From contig SFNX01000004.1 of assembly GCA_004552595.1 (NCBI GenBank), forward strand, positions 1 to 42,356: a stretch of DNA of 42,356 bases. The letters are read 5' to 3'. The translations under genes and the position numbers were made by a program. Source of the DNA: Lachnospiraceae bacterium (lineage in GTDB: Bacteria; Bacillota; Clostridia; Lachnospirales; Lachnospiraceae). A model generated the notes under the pieces. That model searched no databases and was not told the DNA's origin. It was given only the letters and a program-made list of their open reading frames with translations. This document shows, one piece after another, positions 15,244 to 22,734 of this stretch. Every line of letters starts with the position of its first letter. The stretch's first letter is position 1.

Positions 15244-16104
15244 CTATAATACTAAATCCGTTAAATACACTTGCGTAGTTATATTTCTGGCTAATAAACC
15301 ATCATATGCCTTCTTTGCAATTTCGTAATTATCGAACAATCCAAATACAGTCGGGCCGGAACCGCTCATTATCGAATTGAGAGCTCCGTTTTGTTTCATA
15401 TATGTCTTAATCTCTTCGATTATTGGATACTCTTTTACAGTGACCGTTTCCAATACGTTTTCCATCTTATTCGCGATAGAGTAAATATCAGAAGCTTCAA
15501 TATAACTTTTAAGTCCGTCTATGTCAGGATGCCTCTTAAGTTCATTTGCATGCAGATTTTCATATACGAATTTCGTAGATACGTCAATTGGTGGCTTCGC
15601 AATTAATATATTACAATTTGGCATTCCCGATACAGGTGAAAGTATCTCTCCGATTCCTTCCGATAATGCTGTTCCACCCATTATGCAGTACGGAACGTCT
15701 GCCCCAATCTTTACACCTCTTTTCATAAGCTCATCTTTTGATAAGCCAAGCTTAAAAAGCTCGTTGATTCCAATCAACGTATATGCTGCGTCCGTACTTC
15801 CTCCGGCCATACCGGCGGCAACGGGTATATTTTTTATAAGAGTAATGCGTACACCCCTATTTATGTTGAACTCATCCATTAAAAGCTTACAAGCTTTGTA
15901 AATTAGATTATCTTCATTAACAGGTATACTGTCATTCTCTGTAACAATACTGATTAAATTATCATCTGATGCTTCAATCTCAATGACATCATAAAGATTA
16001 ACCGTCTGCATTATCATCTTAACGTCATGATATCCGTCTTCTCTTTTTCGTAAAACGTCAAGTCCAAGATTTACTTTTGCATATGCCTTGTAAGATAGCT
16101 TCAT
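15244..16104 (-). CDS. ispE: 4-diphosphocytidyl-2-C-methyl-D-erythritol kinase
   Basis: A 286-residue GHMP kinase of the non-mevalonate isoprenoid pathway. The N-terminal AKVNLGLDVLRKREDGYHD and the phosphate-binding PVAAGMAGGSTDAA motif at about 91-104 identify it, with MSGSGPTVFG near the C-terminus forming GHMP motif 3. Length is normal. No strong Shine-Dalgarno sequence is seen before the ATG. It is the first gene of the run to the cyclase. Confidence 0.95.
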   Translation of the reverse strand: MKLSYKAYAKVNLGLDVLRKREDGYHDVKMIMQTVNLYDVIEIEASDDNLISIVTENDSIPVNEDNLIYKACKLLMDEFNINRGVRITLIKNIPVAAGMAGGSTDAAYTLIGINELFKLGLSKDELMKRGVKIGADVPYCIMGGTALSEGIGEILSPVSGMPNCNILIAKPPIDVSTKFVYENLHANELKRHPDIDGLKSYIEASDIYSIANKMENVLETVTVKEYPIIEEIKTYMKQNGALNSIMSGSGPTVFGLFDNYEIAKKAYDGLLARNITTQVYLTDLVL

Positions 16105-16161
16105 ATTTATCAGTTATGCCAAAAACAGCATTTCTACCCATTTTGTATTTATTTAAGTACA

Positions 16162-16170
16162 ATTCTACCA
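16162..16170 (-). promoter_or_regulatory. Possible extended -10 promoter of ispE
   Basis: TGGTAGAAT on the minus strand fits an extended -10 element; the start would be near 16155, about 50 bases before the ispE ATG. No clear -35 box. Confidence 0.4.
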
Positions 16171-16191
16171 CTATTATTTATTTTTTTCTAC

Positions 16192-16344
16192 TTATTCAGT
16201 TTTTTCTGTATGATGAGGGATATTATTTTCTATTGCATACTCAGCGATTGTCTGCCCACCTGTAAATGTTTTCACAAGTACAATACTCACCACGAATACC
16301 ATTATTAGTATTATTATTGATCTTATAAGCATTTCTTTGTTCAT
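16192..16344 (-). CDS. Small membrane protein, 50 residues
   Basis: A short reading frame starting ATG at 16344 and ending TAA at 16192. It encodes a charged start (MNKEMLIR), one clear transmembrane helix at about 9-24 (IIILIMVFVVSIVLV), and a hydrophilic tail (TFTGGQTIAEYAIENN) ending HHTEKTE. It begins only five bases after the stop of the CmpB-like gene, with AGG in the end of that gene as a weak ribosome site. The hydrophobic block and coupled position argue for a real gene. I do not recognise a family; a single-helix subunit or regulator of the neighbouring membrane protein is a guess. Confidence 0.55.
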   Translation of the reverse strand: MNKEMLIRSIIILIMVFVVSIVLVKTFTGGQTIAEYAIENNIPHHTEKTE

Positions 16345-16349
16345 AAAAA

Positions 16350-17228
16350 TTACCTGTTAAGCTTTTCTTTCACCGAATCAATTATATTCTTCTTATATGT
16401 AGAAAATGTGTCGAAATGCTTTACTGATACTGCATCAGGATTTCTCTTAAGAAGAGCAGATACTGATTTATTTTCTGAAATCCGAAGCTTAAATGCACTT
16501 ACCTTTTCATTTCTCTCAGCAAGAATTCTGTTTAATTCTGCCTTCGCTTCTTCCTTTGAACCAGAAATCTTCTCAATAATATCTGAAATATGTTCTCTTA
16601 AATCTTCTGAAGCTTTCTCTGCTGAGTCAGCAATAAACACTTCAACGATTTCTGCCCTACGCTCAAGTTTTTCAATCTGCTTCTTAATATCTTCAGCAGT
16701 AATAAGCATATTTTTAAGCTCAAGAGCTGTCTTAAAGCTTGTAGCGAAATCTGCTGTGGCACAGATTGTAACTATTATTGCAATAAGCTGTCCAATTCCT
16801 TCATCTATAGATAATACAAGACCTTCTATCGGCTTATGAATAAAGTATACAAGCAGACATGAAAAGAACCCCCATGCTATTGATGACACCAGGCATATAT
16901 GTCCTTTATACTGAATCTTTCTGTAAGAATAATCCCAATATCTTACATGAAACAGGCTTTCCATTGCCATTCCGGTAAAGAGTTCAAGTAACGTTGCGGC
17001 AATACTACCAAATATAAATACTAAAATAACCGAATTTTTAACAGGCAGCGATACAAAGAGCATAATTATTGCACCGCTTCCGTATATAGGCAAAAAAGGA
17101 CCATTCATGAAACCTCTGTTTTCAAAATGGCCACTCTTTAATGAAACATATGCTGTTTCCCATATCCAACCGATAAAGCAATAGATAAAAAAATACAAAA
17201 CCCATTGCCATACTTCATAATTATACAT
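16350..17228 (-). CDS. CmpB-like putative ABC transporter membrane protein (PF06541)
   Basis: A 292-residue protein of the family called putative ABC-transporter type IV (ABC_trans_CmpB). The N-terminal 150 residues hold about five membrane helices with the family motif FIGWIWETAYVSLKSG, then NRGFMNGPFLPIYGSGA, and RYWDYSYRKIQYKGHIC. The C-terminal half (about 165-292) is charged and helical (ELKNMLITAEDIKKQIEKLE) and likely coiled-coil. Its start lies three bases after the ATPase stop, so it may be made with the amino-acid importer, but a functional link is unproven. Confidence 0.85.
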   Translation of the reverse strand: MYNYEVWQWVLYFFIYCFIGWIWETAYVSLKSGHFENRGFMNGPFLPIYGSGAIIMLFVSLPVKNSVILVFIFGSIAATLLELFTGMAMESLFHVRYWDYSYRKIQYKGHICLVSSIAWGFFSCLLVYFIHKPIEGLVLSIDEGIGQLIAIIVTICATADFATSFKTALELKNMLITAEDIKKQIEKLERRAEIVEVFIADSAEKASEDLREHISDIIEKISGSKEEAKAELNRILAERNEKVSAFKLRISENKSVSALLKRNPDAVSVKHFDTFSTYKKNIIDSVKEKLNR

Positions 17229-17231
17229 ATA

Positions 17232-18017
17232 TTATCCCTCTGAATACCTGGATAAAAATTGTTTCGTTCTCTCTTCCTTAGGATTTTCTATAACATCATG
17301 TGCATTTCCCTGTTCAACAATGACACCATCATCCATAAAAATTATGCTGTCAGCTACATCTCTGGCAAAAGCCATCTCATGAGTAACAATTATCATTGTA
17401 GTTTTTTGACTTGCAAGCGAACGTATAACCTTTAATACTTCACCTGTTAACTCAGGATCAAGTGCTGATGTAGGCTCATCAAAACATAAAATATCAGGTT
17501 TAAGAGCCAGTGCTCTTGCAATTGCAACTCTTTGCTGCTGCCCGCCGGAGAGCTGATGTGGATAATGATTCACTCTATCCTTAAGTCCCATCATTGTTAA
17601 TAGCTCAATTGCATGTTCCTTTATTTTTTCATGTATTTCTTTTGAATTGCTCTTATAATCTGAAGATTCCTTTGCAATAAGCTCTTCTGCAAGCATAACA
17701 TTCTCAAGGGCAGTATACTGCGGAAACAGATTAAAGTTCTGGAATACCATTCCAAAGTGAAGTCTTTTCTCTCTTATTTCCCTATCAGAATACTTTTTCC
17801 TGTTATTAGAATCAAACAGTACTTCATCGTTAACTTTGATTACACCGCTGTTTGGTGTTTCAAGGAAGTTAAGACATCTTAATAATGTCGTTTTCCCGGA
17901 ACCTGATGAACCGATGATTGCAAGTGCATTTCCCTTCTCTAATGAAAAGCTGATATCCTTAAGTACAGACGTATTATGAAATTTCTTTGTGATATTGCTG
18001 ACTTCAAGTATTGCCAT
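17232..18017 (-). CDS. Polar amino acid ABC transporter ATP-binding protein
   Basis: A 261-residue GlnQ/HisP-type ATPase. Walker A GSSGSGKTT is at about 37-45, the Q-loop in GMVFQNFNLFP, the signature LSGGQQQRVAIARAL, Walker B DILCFDEPTSALDP and the switch histidine in IIVTHEMAF. It is longer than many GlnQ proteins because of an insert (about 112-135, rich in Ser and Lys) between the Q-loop and the signature. It lies 22 bases after the permease gene and powers that importer. Confidence 0.93.
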   Translation of the reverse strand: MAILEVSNITKKFHNTSVLKDISFSLEKGNALAIIGSSGSGKTTLLRCLNFLETPNSGVIKVNDEVLFDSNNRKKYSDREIREKRLHFGMVFQNFNLFPQYTALENVMLAEELIAKESSDYKSNSKEIHEKIKEHAIELLTMMGLKDRVNHYPHQLSGGQQQRVAIARALALKPDILCFDEPTSALDPELTGEVLKVIRSLASQKTTMIIVTHEMAFARDVADSIIFMDDGVIVEQGNAHDVIENPKEERTKQFLSRYSEG

Positions 18018-18039
18018 GATAAAATCCTTTAATTAAACT

Positions 18040-18696
18040 CTATCTGAAATATGATAATTTCTTTTCTATATAATTAAAAAGTAGTGTAAGAATACCGACA
18101 AATAACAGATAGAAAACACCGGTATAAAACAGAGGCCATGTAATACCATCTGATTTCATAAACGAATAGCCTGCAAATGTAAGCTCATATGCAGCAATTA
18201 TTCTTGCAAGGGATGTATCTTTTACAAGTGTAATTATTTCATTACTCATTGGAGGAACAACTCTTTTAATCATCTGTAAAAGCGTAACCTTGAAGAAAAT
18301 CTGTGATTTAGTCATTCCAAGAACTTCTCCGGCTTCCTTCTGCCCAACAGGTACGCCTTCTATTCCTCCTCTGAATATTACCGAAAAATAGCACGCATAA
18401 TTTATTGAAAAAGCAACTACCGTAGCTGTTATTCTTCCTGCTTCGTTACCCGACCAAATATTATGAGATAACCATAAACCCGGTCCATAGAATATGATAA
18501 TAAGCTGAAGCATAAGCGGCGTTCCTCTTACTATCCATATAAAAACCTGAAGAATATATCTTAACGGTTTTAATTTACTCATACAGCCAAACGCCAGTAT
18601 CAGCCCTAAAGGAAGGGCAAATACCAGCGTAAGTGCAAATATTTTAAAGGTTGTTAAAAGTCCGTTTAATAACTGGACCGATACTGATAAAAACAT
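18040..18696 (-). CDS. Polar amino acid ABC transporter permease
   Basis: A 218-residue HisM/GlnP-type permease with about five membrane helices. The N-terminal LLNGLLTTFKIFALTL and WIVRGTPLMLQLI and the cytoplasmic EAA-loop EAGEVLGMTKSQIFFKVTLLQ are hallmarks of this class; the loop docks onto the ATPase. A single permease gene suggests a homodimer. It lies 21 bases after the permuted binding protein gene. Confidence 0.92.
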   Translation of the reverse strand: MFLSVSVQLLNGLLTTFKIFALTLVFALPLGLILAFGCMSKLKPLRYILQVFIWIVRGTPLMLQLIIIFYGPGLWLSHNIWSGNEAGRITATVVAFSINYACYFSVIFRGGIEGVPVGQKEAGEVLGMTKSQIFFKVTLLQMIKRVVPPMSNEIITLVKDTSLARIIAAYELTFAGYSFMKSDGITWPLFYTGVFYLLFVGILTLLFNYIEKKLSYFR

Positions 18697-18717
18697 TTAG
18701 TCTCCATCTAATGATAA

Positions 18718-19503
18718 TTATTTTGCAGGTACTACTATTACCTGTGCATTGTTACAATAAGCATTTGAACATTCCATAGCATTCGTAACTTCATCAGTAA
18801 GTGTCATACCATTCCATACTACGTCAATGTTCTTAGAGTCAAGCTCCATAATTTTATTATCCCAGTCAATTTCTACAAACTGGCACTCAACGCCGAGTCT
18901 ATCAGCTACTACCTTAGCCATATCAGCATCAAATCCAATCCACTCTCCGTTGTCATCCTTGTAATCCATTGGAGCAAAATCAGTGATACCAACAACTAAA
19001 GTTCCTTTTTCCTTAATGTAAGCAATATCTTCGCCCTCTGCAAAATCACCTGCATCCTTCTGCTCACAAAGTGATTCCTGAACACCATACTTTGTAGCAA
19101 TTTCCTTCATAGAACCGTCTTTATATGTCTCAGCAAAAACATCACTTATGTATGCTGCAAGGTCTGAACCTTTACGGCATCCTACACCATATAATTCTGA
19201 TGTAAGCTCAGATGTGTGTGTAAGGTTAGGATAGCTTGTTCCTTCACCAATCATTGCACCTGCCATAAGAAGGTCAATGATTGCTGCATCTGATGTTCCT
19301 GATTGAACTTCCATAAGTGCATCAGCCTGAGATGCAACTGAATTAATCTTGTAACCGTTCTCTGTAGCTGCTGCCTCTCCTGCGGAACCTGCTTCAACAG
19401 CATATACTTTTTCTGCATCAGATTTAGCTTCTGTTTTGCCGGAACATGCGCAAAGCGAAATACCCATTGAAAGCGCAAGTAATAAAGCGACTGTCTTTTT
19501 CAT
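18718..19503 (-). CDS. Circularly permuted amino-acid-type (SBP family 3) binding lipoprotein
   Basis: A 261-residue lipoprotein counting from ATG 19503 (GGAGG upstream; an earlier in-frame start adds six residues). The signal ends in the lipobox LCAC with lipid Cys20. The body is an SBP_bac_3 fold with swapped halves. Residues 33-143 match the normal C-terminal part: AVEAGSAGEAA, QADALMEVQSGTSDAAIID, YGVGCRKGSDL, DGSMKEIATKYG. Residues 160-261 match the normal N-terminal part: YIKEKGTLVVGITDFAPMDY, GFDADMAKVVADRLG, VVWNGMTLTDE, NNAQVIVV, then stop. A linker (144-159) joins them. The Arg that usually binds the ligand carboxylate is Val238. First gene of the importer operon. The frame is intact with no break. 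Confidence 0.88.
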   Translation of the reverse strand: MKKTVALLLALSMGISLCACSGKTEAKSDAEKVYAVEAGSAGEAAATENGYKINSVASQADALMEVQSGTSDAAIIDLLMAGAMIGEGTSYPNLTHTSELTSELYGVGCRKGSDLAAYISDVFAETYKDGSMKEIATKYGVQESLCEQKDAGDFAEGEDIAYIKEKGTLVVGITDFAPMDYKDDNGEWIGFDADMAKVVADRLGVECQFVEIDWDNKIMELDSKNIDVVWNGMTLTDEVTNAMECSNAYCNNAQVIVVPAK

Positions 19504-19558
19504 AATAATTCCTCCATTCAACTTTTATTTACATATAATAAATCTCTGTTTCCGTGAG

Positions 19559-19587
19559 ATTTTAACATACTAGCATACTAAAGTAAA
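19559..19587 (-). promoter_or_regulatory. Promoter and possible operator of the amino-acid-type importer
   Basis: On the minus strand TTTACT (19582-19587) and TAAAAT (19559-19564) are 17 bases apart, and TGT before the -10 makes it an extended element. The spacer contains a perfect direct repeat, CATACTA on the plus strand at 19566-19572 and 19574-19580, one helical-turn-sized unit that could bind a regulator. Confidence 0.65.
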
Positions 19588-19636
19588 TAAATGCACTGAT
19601 TAATAAATAATATTATTGAAAAAAGTGTTATTTTTA

Positions 19637-20821
19637 TTATGCATTATATGCCATTTTATAAATATCAAGTATGTTTTCGTAAGAAAGCGGCATATATCCG
19701 GGAAGCGTACGTGTCTTGTTTCTTGAACACTTAAGTGCAAGCGTTTCAAGATCTTCTTCTTTTACATTAAGCTCTTTAAGGTTTGTAGGCATTCCAAGCT
19801 TTTTATAATAATCTTCCTGCATATTGATTGCTTTTTCAATACAAGCTTCTTTATGCTCAAAATCAGTATCTACATTCCATACATTTTTAGCCCACTGACA
19901 GAATCTGTCGATTGAAGCCTTATATACATATCTTGCCCAGCTGCACCATAATGCTGCAAGTCCCGCACCATGTGCAACATCAGGATACATTCCTGATACC
20001 TCATGTTCAAACTGATGAACTGTAAGTAAAAAGGTCCTTCCGCACTGTGTAAGTCCGTTATGTGCAAGAGAAGAAGCCCACATCATATTAGCTCTTGCTG
20101 CATAATCAGTCGGATTGTTGTATGCATCCATTCCTGACTTGATTGCTGACTTCATAACAGCTTCAGCAATTGAGTCTGTTAAATATGTATCCTCACCAAG
20201 ACAGAAATATCTTTCCATTGTATGCATTGCAATATCGACTGCACCGCATGCTGTCTGATATTTGCTTACAGTATATGTAAGCTCAGGATTCATTATTGCA
20301 AAGTCCATTCGGTTCATCTGTGAACCGTATCCACGTTTATCATTATTATCAAGGTCTGTAATTACACATGAATTTGACATTTCAGAGCCTGCTGCCGCAA
20401 GTGTCAGAATTACACCTTTATTAAGTGTTTTTTCAGGGCTCTTAGTTCCGAGTGAAAATTCCCAGACATCTACGTCAGGATTTGCAACACCATTTGCAAT
20501 ATCCTTTGTTGAATCAAGAACAGAGCCACCTCCGACTGCAAGAATAAAGTCAACTCCTTCTTCCTTACAAAGCTTTATTCCTTCTCTTACTAAAGAAAGC
20601 TCAGGATTAGGCTTAACACCTCCAAGCTCAACATATGAAATTCCCTCCTCTTTAAGGCATTTTCTTACCTTACTTAAAAGACCGCTCTTTTCCTGAGAGC
20701 CACCGCCATAGTGAATTAGAACCTTCTTAGCGTTATACTCACGTATGAGCTTTCCTACTTTAAGCTCTTCATCTTTTCCAAAGTATACTTTAGTTGGTGT
20801 GTGAAAGAAAAAATTGTCCAT
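19637..20821 (-). CDS. Iron-containing alcohol dehydrogenase (butanol dehydrogenase type)
   Basis: A 394-residue group III alcohol dehydrogenase. Visible family marks are FHTPTKVYFGKDEE at the start, the NAD(P)-binding VGGGSVLDSTKDIANG at about 97-112, and the metal ligands in the DIAMHTMERYF and HGLTQCGR...HQFEHEVSG...VAHGAGLA segments. It resembles clostridial BdhA/BdhB and B. subtilis YugJ/YugK, which reduce aldehydes to alcohols. Substrate cannot be fixed from sequence. It is the last gene of the hslO run; AAAGGAG precedes the ATG. Confidence 0.92.
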   Translation of the reverse strand: MDNFFFHTPTKVYFGKDEELKVGKLIREYNAKKVLIHYGGGSQEKSGLLSKVRKCLKEEGISYVELGGVKPNPELSLVREGIKLCKEEGVDFILAVGGGSVLDSTKDIANGVANPDVDVWEFSLGTKSPEKTLNKGVILTLAAAGSEMSNSCVITDLDNNDKRGYGSQMNRMDFAIMNPELTYTVSKYQTACGAVDIAMHTMERYFCLGEDTYLTDSIAEAVMKSAIKSGMDAYNNPTDYAARANMMWASSLAHNGLTQCGRTFLLTVHQFEHEVSGMYPDVAHGAGLAALWCSWARYVYKASIDRFCQWAKNVWNVDTDFEHKEACIEKAINMQEDYYKKLGMPTNLKELNVKEEDLETLALKCSRNKTRTLPGYMPLSYENILDIYKMAYNA

Positions 20822-20845
20822 TCGTATCTCCTTTATAAAATAAAC

Positions 20846-21667
20846 TTATCTTAAGTCATAGAAAAACATGTACTGCTGCAATACTCCTGAATATCCTTTG
20901 TATTTCTCAAAAGGAAAGCTTCCGTTATATTCATTGTTTACTATTGAAATAATATGTGTGTCCATCGGAAACGCATCCGTATGGTGGAGGGCAAATAAGC
21001 AAATGCAGTCAGCGACCTTATTTCCGACACCATATAGTGATAAAAGCGTTTCCTTTGCTTCCTCATATTTAAGTGTCTTAAGCTTATCAAGATCAAGCTT
21101 TCCTGTAACAACATCCTCTGCCGCTTTCTTTATGTATACATCTCTGTAGCCTGTTCCAAGTGCCCTGATATCATTAATGTCAGCACTGAAAAGTGCCTTA
21201 GGCGTAGGAAAATCATAGTATACAATTTCTTCGTTATTCTCACCTTTATATATTTTCTTTTCACCATATTTTTCACAGAGCTTTTTAATTACGCTTCTTA
21301 TTCTCTTAATATTATTTCTCTGCGAAATCAGAAATGAAATTATCATTTCAAAAAGATCCTGGTTAAGAATTCTTATTCCATCTCCATATGTTGCCGCATT
21401 TCTTAAATACACATCATCAGTTTCGATTGAATTAATAATCTTTTCATAATCTGTGCTATTGTCTATATCAAAATAGTCTTTCCAGACTTCTTCAAATTCT
21501 TCTTTTGTACACGAAAATGTGACTTCGTCTTTATTTGAAGTAATTATTAGATACTTTCCCTTAGCGATTACTTCAACTTTGTTATCATCAAGTTTTGTCA
21601 TTCTGAAGCATTGACCCGAATCACATATCTGTTCAATCGAAAAATGCCTGATTTTCTTTGTAATCAT
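20846..21667 (-). CDS. ogg: 8-oxoguanine DNA glycosylase, OGG1 type
   Basis: A 273-residue HhH-GPD DNA repair enzyme. The N-terminal OGG domain (SGQCFRM, ITSNKDEVTFSC) precedes the helix-hairpin-helix LLSLYGVGNKVADC, in which K217 is the catalytic lysine, and the Asp in FPMDTHI (D236). It removes 8-oxoguanine and nicks the strand. ATG at 21667 is chosen because it overlaps the upstream stop by four bases (ATGA); an in-frame TTG at 21679 would add four residues. Coupling to the beta-helix gene is therefore clear even though the functions look unrelated. Confidence 0.9.
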   Translation of the reverse strand: MITKKIRHFSIEQICDSGQCFRMTKLDDNKVEVIAKGKYLIITSNKDEVTFSCTKEEFEEVWKDYFDIDNSTDYEKIINSIETDDVYLRNAATYGDGIRILNQDLFEMIISFLISQRNNIKRIRSVIKKLCEKYGEKKIYKGENNEEIVYYDFPTPKALFSADINDIRALGTGYRDVYIKKAAEDVVTGKLDLDKLKTLKYEEAKETLLSLYGVGNKVADCICLFALHHTDAFPMDTHIISIVNNEYNGSFPFEKYKGYSGVLQQYMFFYDLR

Positions 21668-22734
21668 CTGTCCGCCCAATATACACTGTAATCAACGTTA
21701 AATAAATCTTCCATTGTCTTTTCTTCAGTTTTTTCGGTATTCAATGTCTGTGCCGCATTCATGGCCTGCAATGATAAAGTCTCTCTATAATTAACCATAT
21801 CTATATAATTCAGACTCATAATATTGTTACCCGCACTTGACGTTGTAAGATATACGTTATTAGTGCCCATCCATCCGTTACCGTTACCTGAACTTAAACC
21901 ATATGCAATACATCCACCGTCTCCAATACCAAATACTGTATTGTTTTTGCATGTAAGATAAGTTGTACTTGCATCTGATATACACTGTGTTACAATAAGC
22001 GATTCCGCAGAATTATTAAGCACACAGTTTTCTATGTTAATGCTTGCCTTACCTGCAAGGCTTGGATTTTGTGAGTCATGAAAAAGCATAACTCCCTGCT
22101 TTTTGGCAACAAATGTACATCCTCTGAATGATATCTTCGCGTCTTTTCTCAAGCCGATTCCGACGCAATATGCATTTTCTGAAATAATATTACAGTTACT
22201 AAATGTGACCGCCTGCCCTGCCAGCGAATCACAATCAATATGGATTGCATATCCGGAAAAATCACCTGTCTTTTGTGCCTTATGATATCCCTTTATTGTA
22301 AGGTTTTCATATGTGCCCGCTGCAATATTTAGCGGAACATGAGAATAATTTGCCGTATCATACTGAATTATGCAGTTATCTTTCGAAACACCCTTCATAT
22401 TAATCAGTTTATTTTGTATATTCAAAGCTTCATTATATACGCCTTCATGAATAATAAGAGTGCTGCCGCTTGGCACAAGTACTACTGCAGTTGCTATTGA
22501 AGTGAAATCCTTTGTTCCATCCTTTGACACATGATAAGTGCCCTTCGCATATGTCTGCTTTGCCGAAGACGGAATATTTGACGGGATAGTAACTATACTT
22601 TTTGTAGTGTCTTTTTTAATTTTACCGCTATTATCGTTAGCATATACTGACCTGGTACATAAAAGCACAAGAGAGGCTGCCAACATTATTCCTGCTAATG
22701 CAATTTTACATTTCTTTTCTGAAAAAATAATCAT
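21664..22734 (-). CDS. Secreted pectinesterase-like right-handed beta-helix protein, probably non-catalytic
   Basis: A 356-residue exported protein. The signal anchor lies at about 9-32 (IALAGIMLAASLVLLCTRSVYA). The fold starts like a pectin methylesterase (VSKDGTKDFTSIATAV, then IIHEGVYNEALNI and MKGVSKDNCII), and continues as parallel beta-helix rungs with repeated N/C-rich turns (TFSNCNII, SFRGCTF, NIENCVLNN, TCKNNTVFG). The catalytic DFIFG and LGRPW motifs of true pectinesterases are not present, so a binding or different hydrolytic role is likely. Start overlaps the hslO stop by four bases. Function unknown. Confidence 0.75.
   Translation of the reverse strand: MIIFSEKKCKIALAGIMLAASLVLLCTRSVYANDNSGKIKKDTTKSIVTIPSNIPSSAKQTYAKGTYHVSKDGTKDFTSIATAVVLVPSGSTLIIHEGVYNEALNIQNKLINMKGVSKDNCIIQYDTANYSHVPLNIAAGTYENLTIKGYHKAQKTGDFSGYAIHIDCDSLAGQAVTFSNCNIISENAYCVGIGLRKDAKISFRGCTFVAKKQGVMLFHDSQNPSLAGKASINIENCVLNNSAESLIVTQCISDASTTYLTCKNNTVFGIGDGGCIAYGLSSGNGNGWMGTNNVYLTTSSAGNNIMSLNYIDMVNYRETLSLQAMNAAQTLNTEKTEEKTMEDLFNVDYSVYWADR

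Noticed and set aside
16030..16141. Short upstream frame overlapping the start of ispE on the minus strand (begins MGRNAVFGIT)
   Set aside because: About 27 codons in another frame, no ribosome site and no family recognised. A regulatory upstream frame is possible but unsupported.
16408..16839. A 143-codon plus-strand open frame
   Set aside because: Antisense to the helical charged half of the CmpB-like gene; Ser-rich shadow translation with no start signals.
18718..19503. Two adjacent broken binding-protein genes or a frameshift instead of a permutation
   Set aside because: One uninterrupted frame carries a single lipoprotein signal, a linker between halves, and a stop exactly at the hinge strand; truncation remnants would not give a complete pair of complementary halves in this order.
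20262..20696. A 144-codon plus-strand open frame
   Set aside because: Antisense to the alcohol dehydrogenase gene with no ribosome site or family match.
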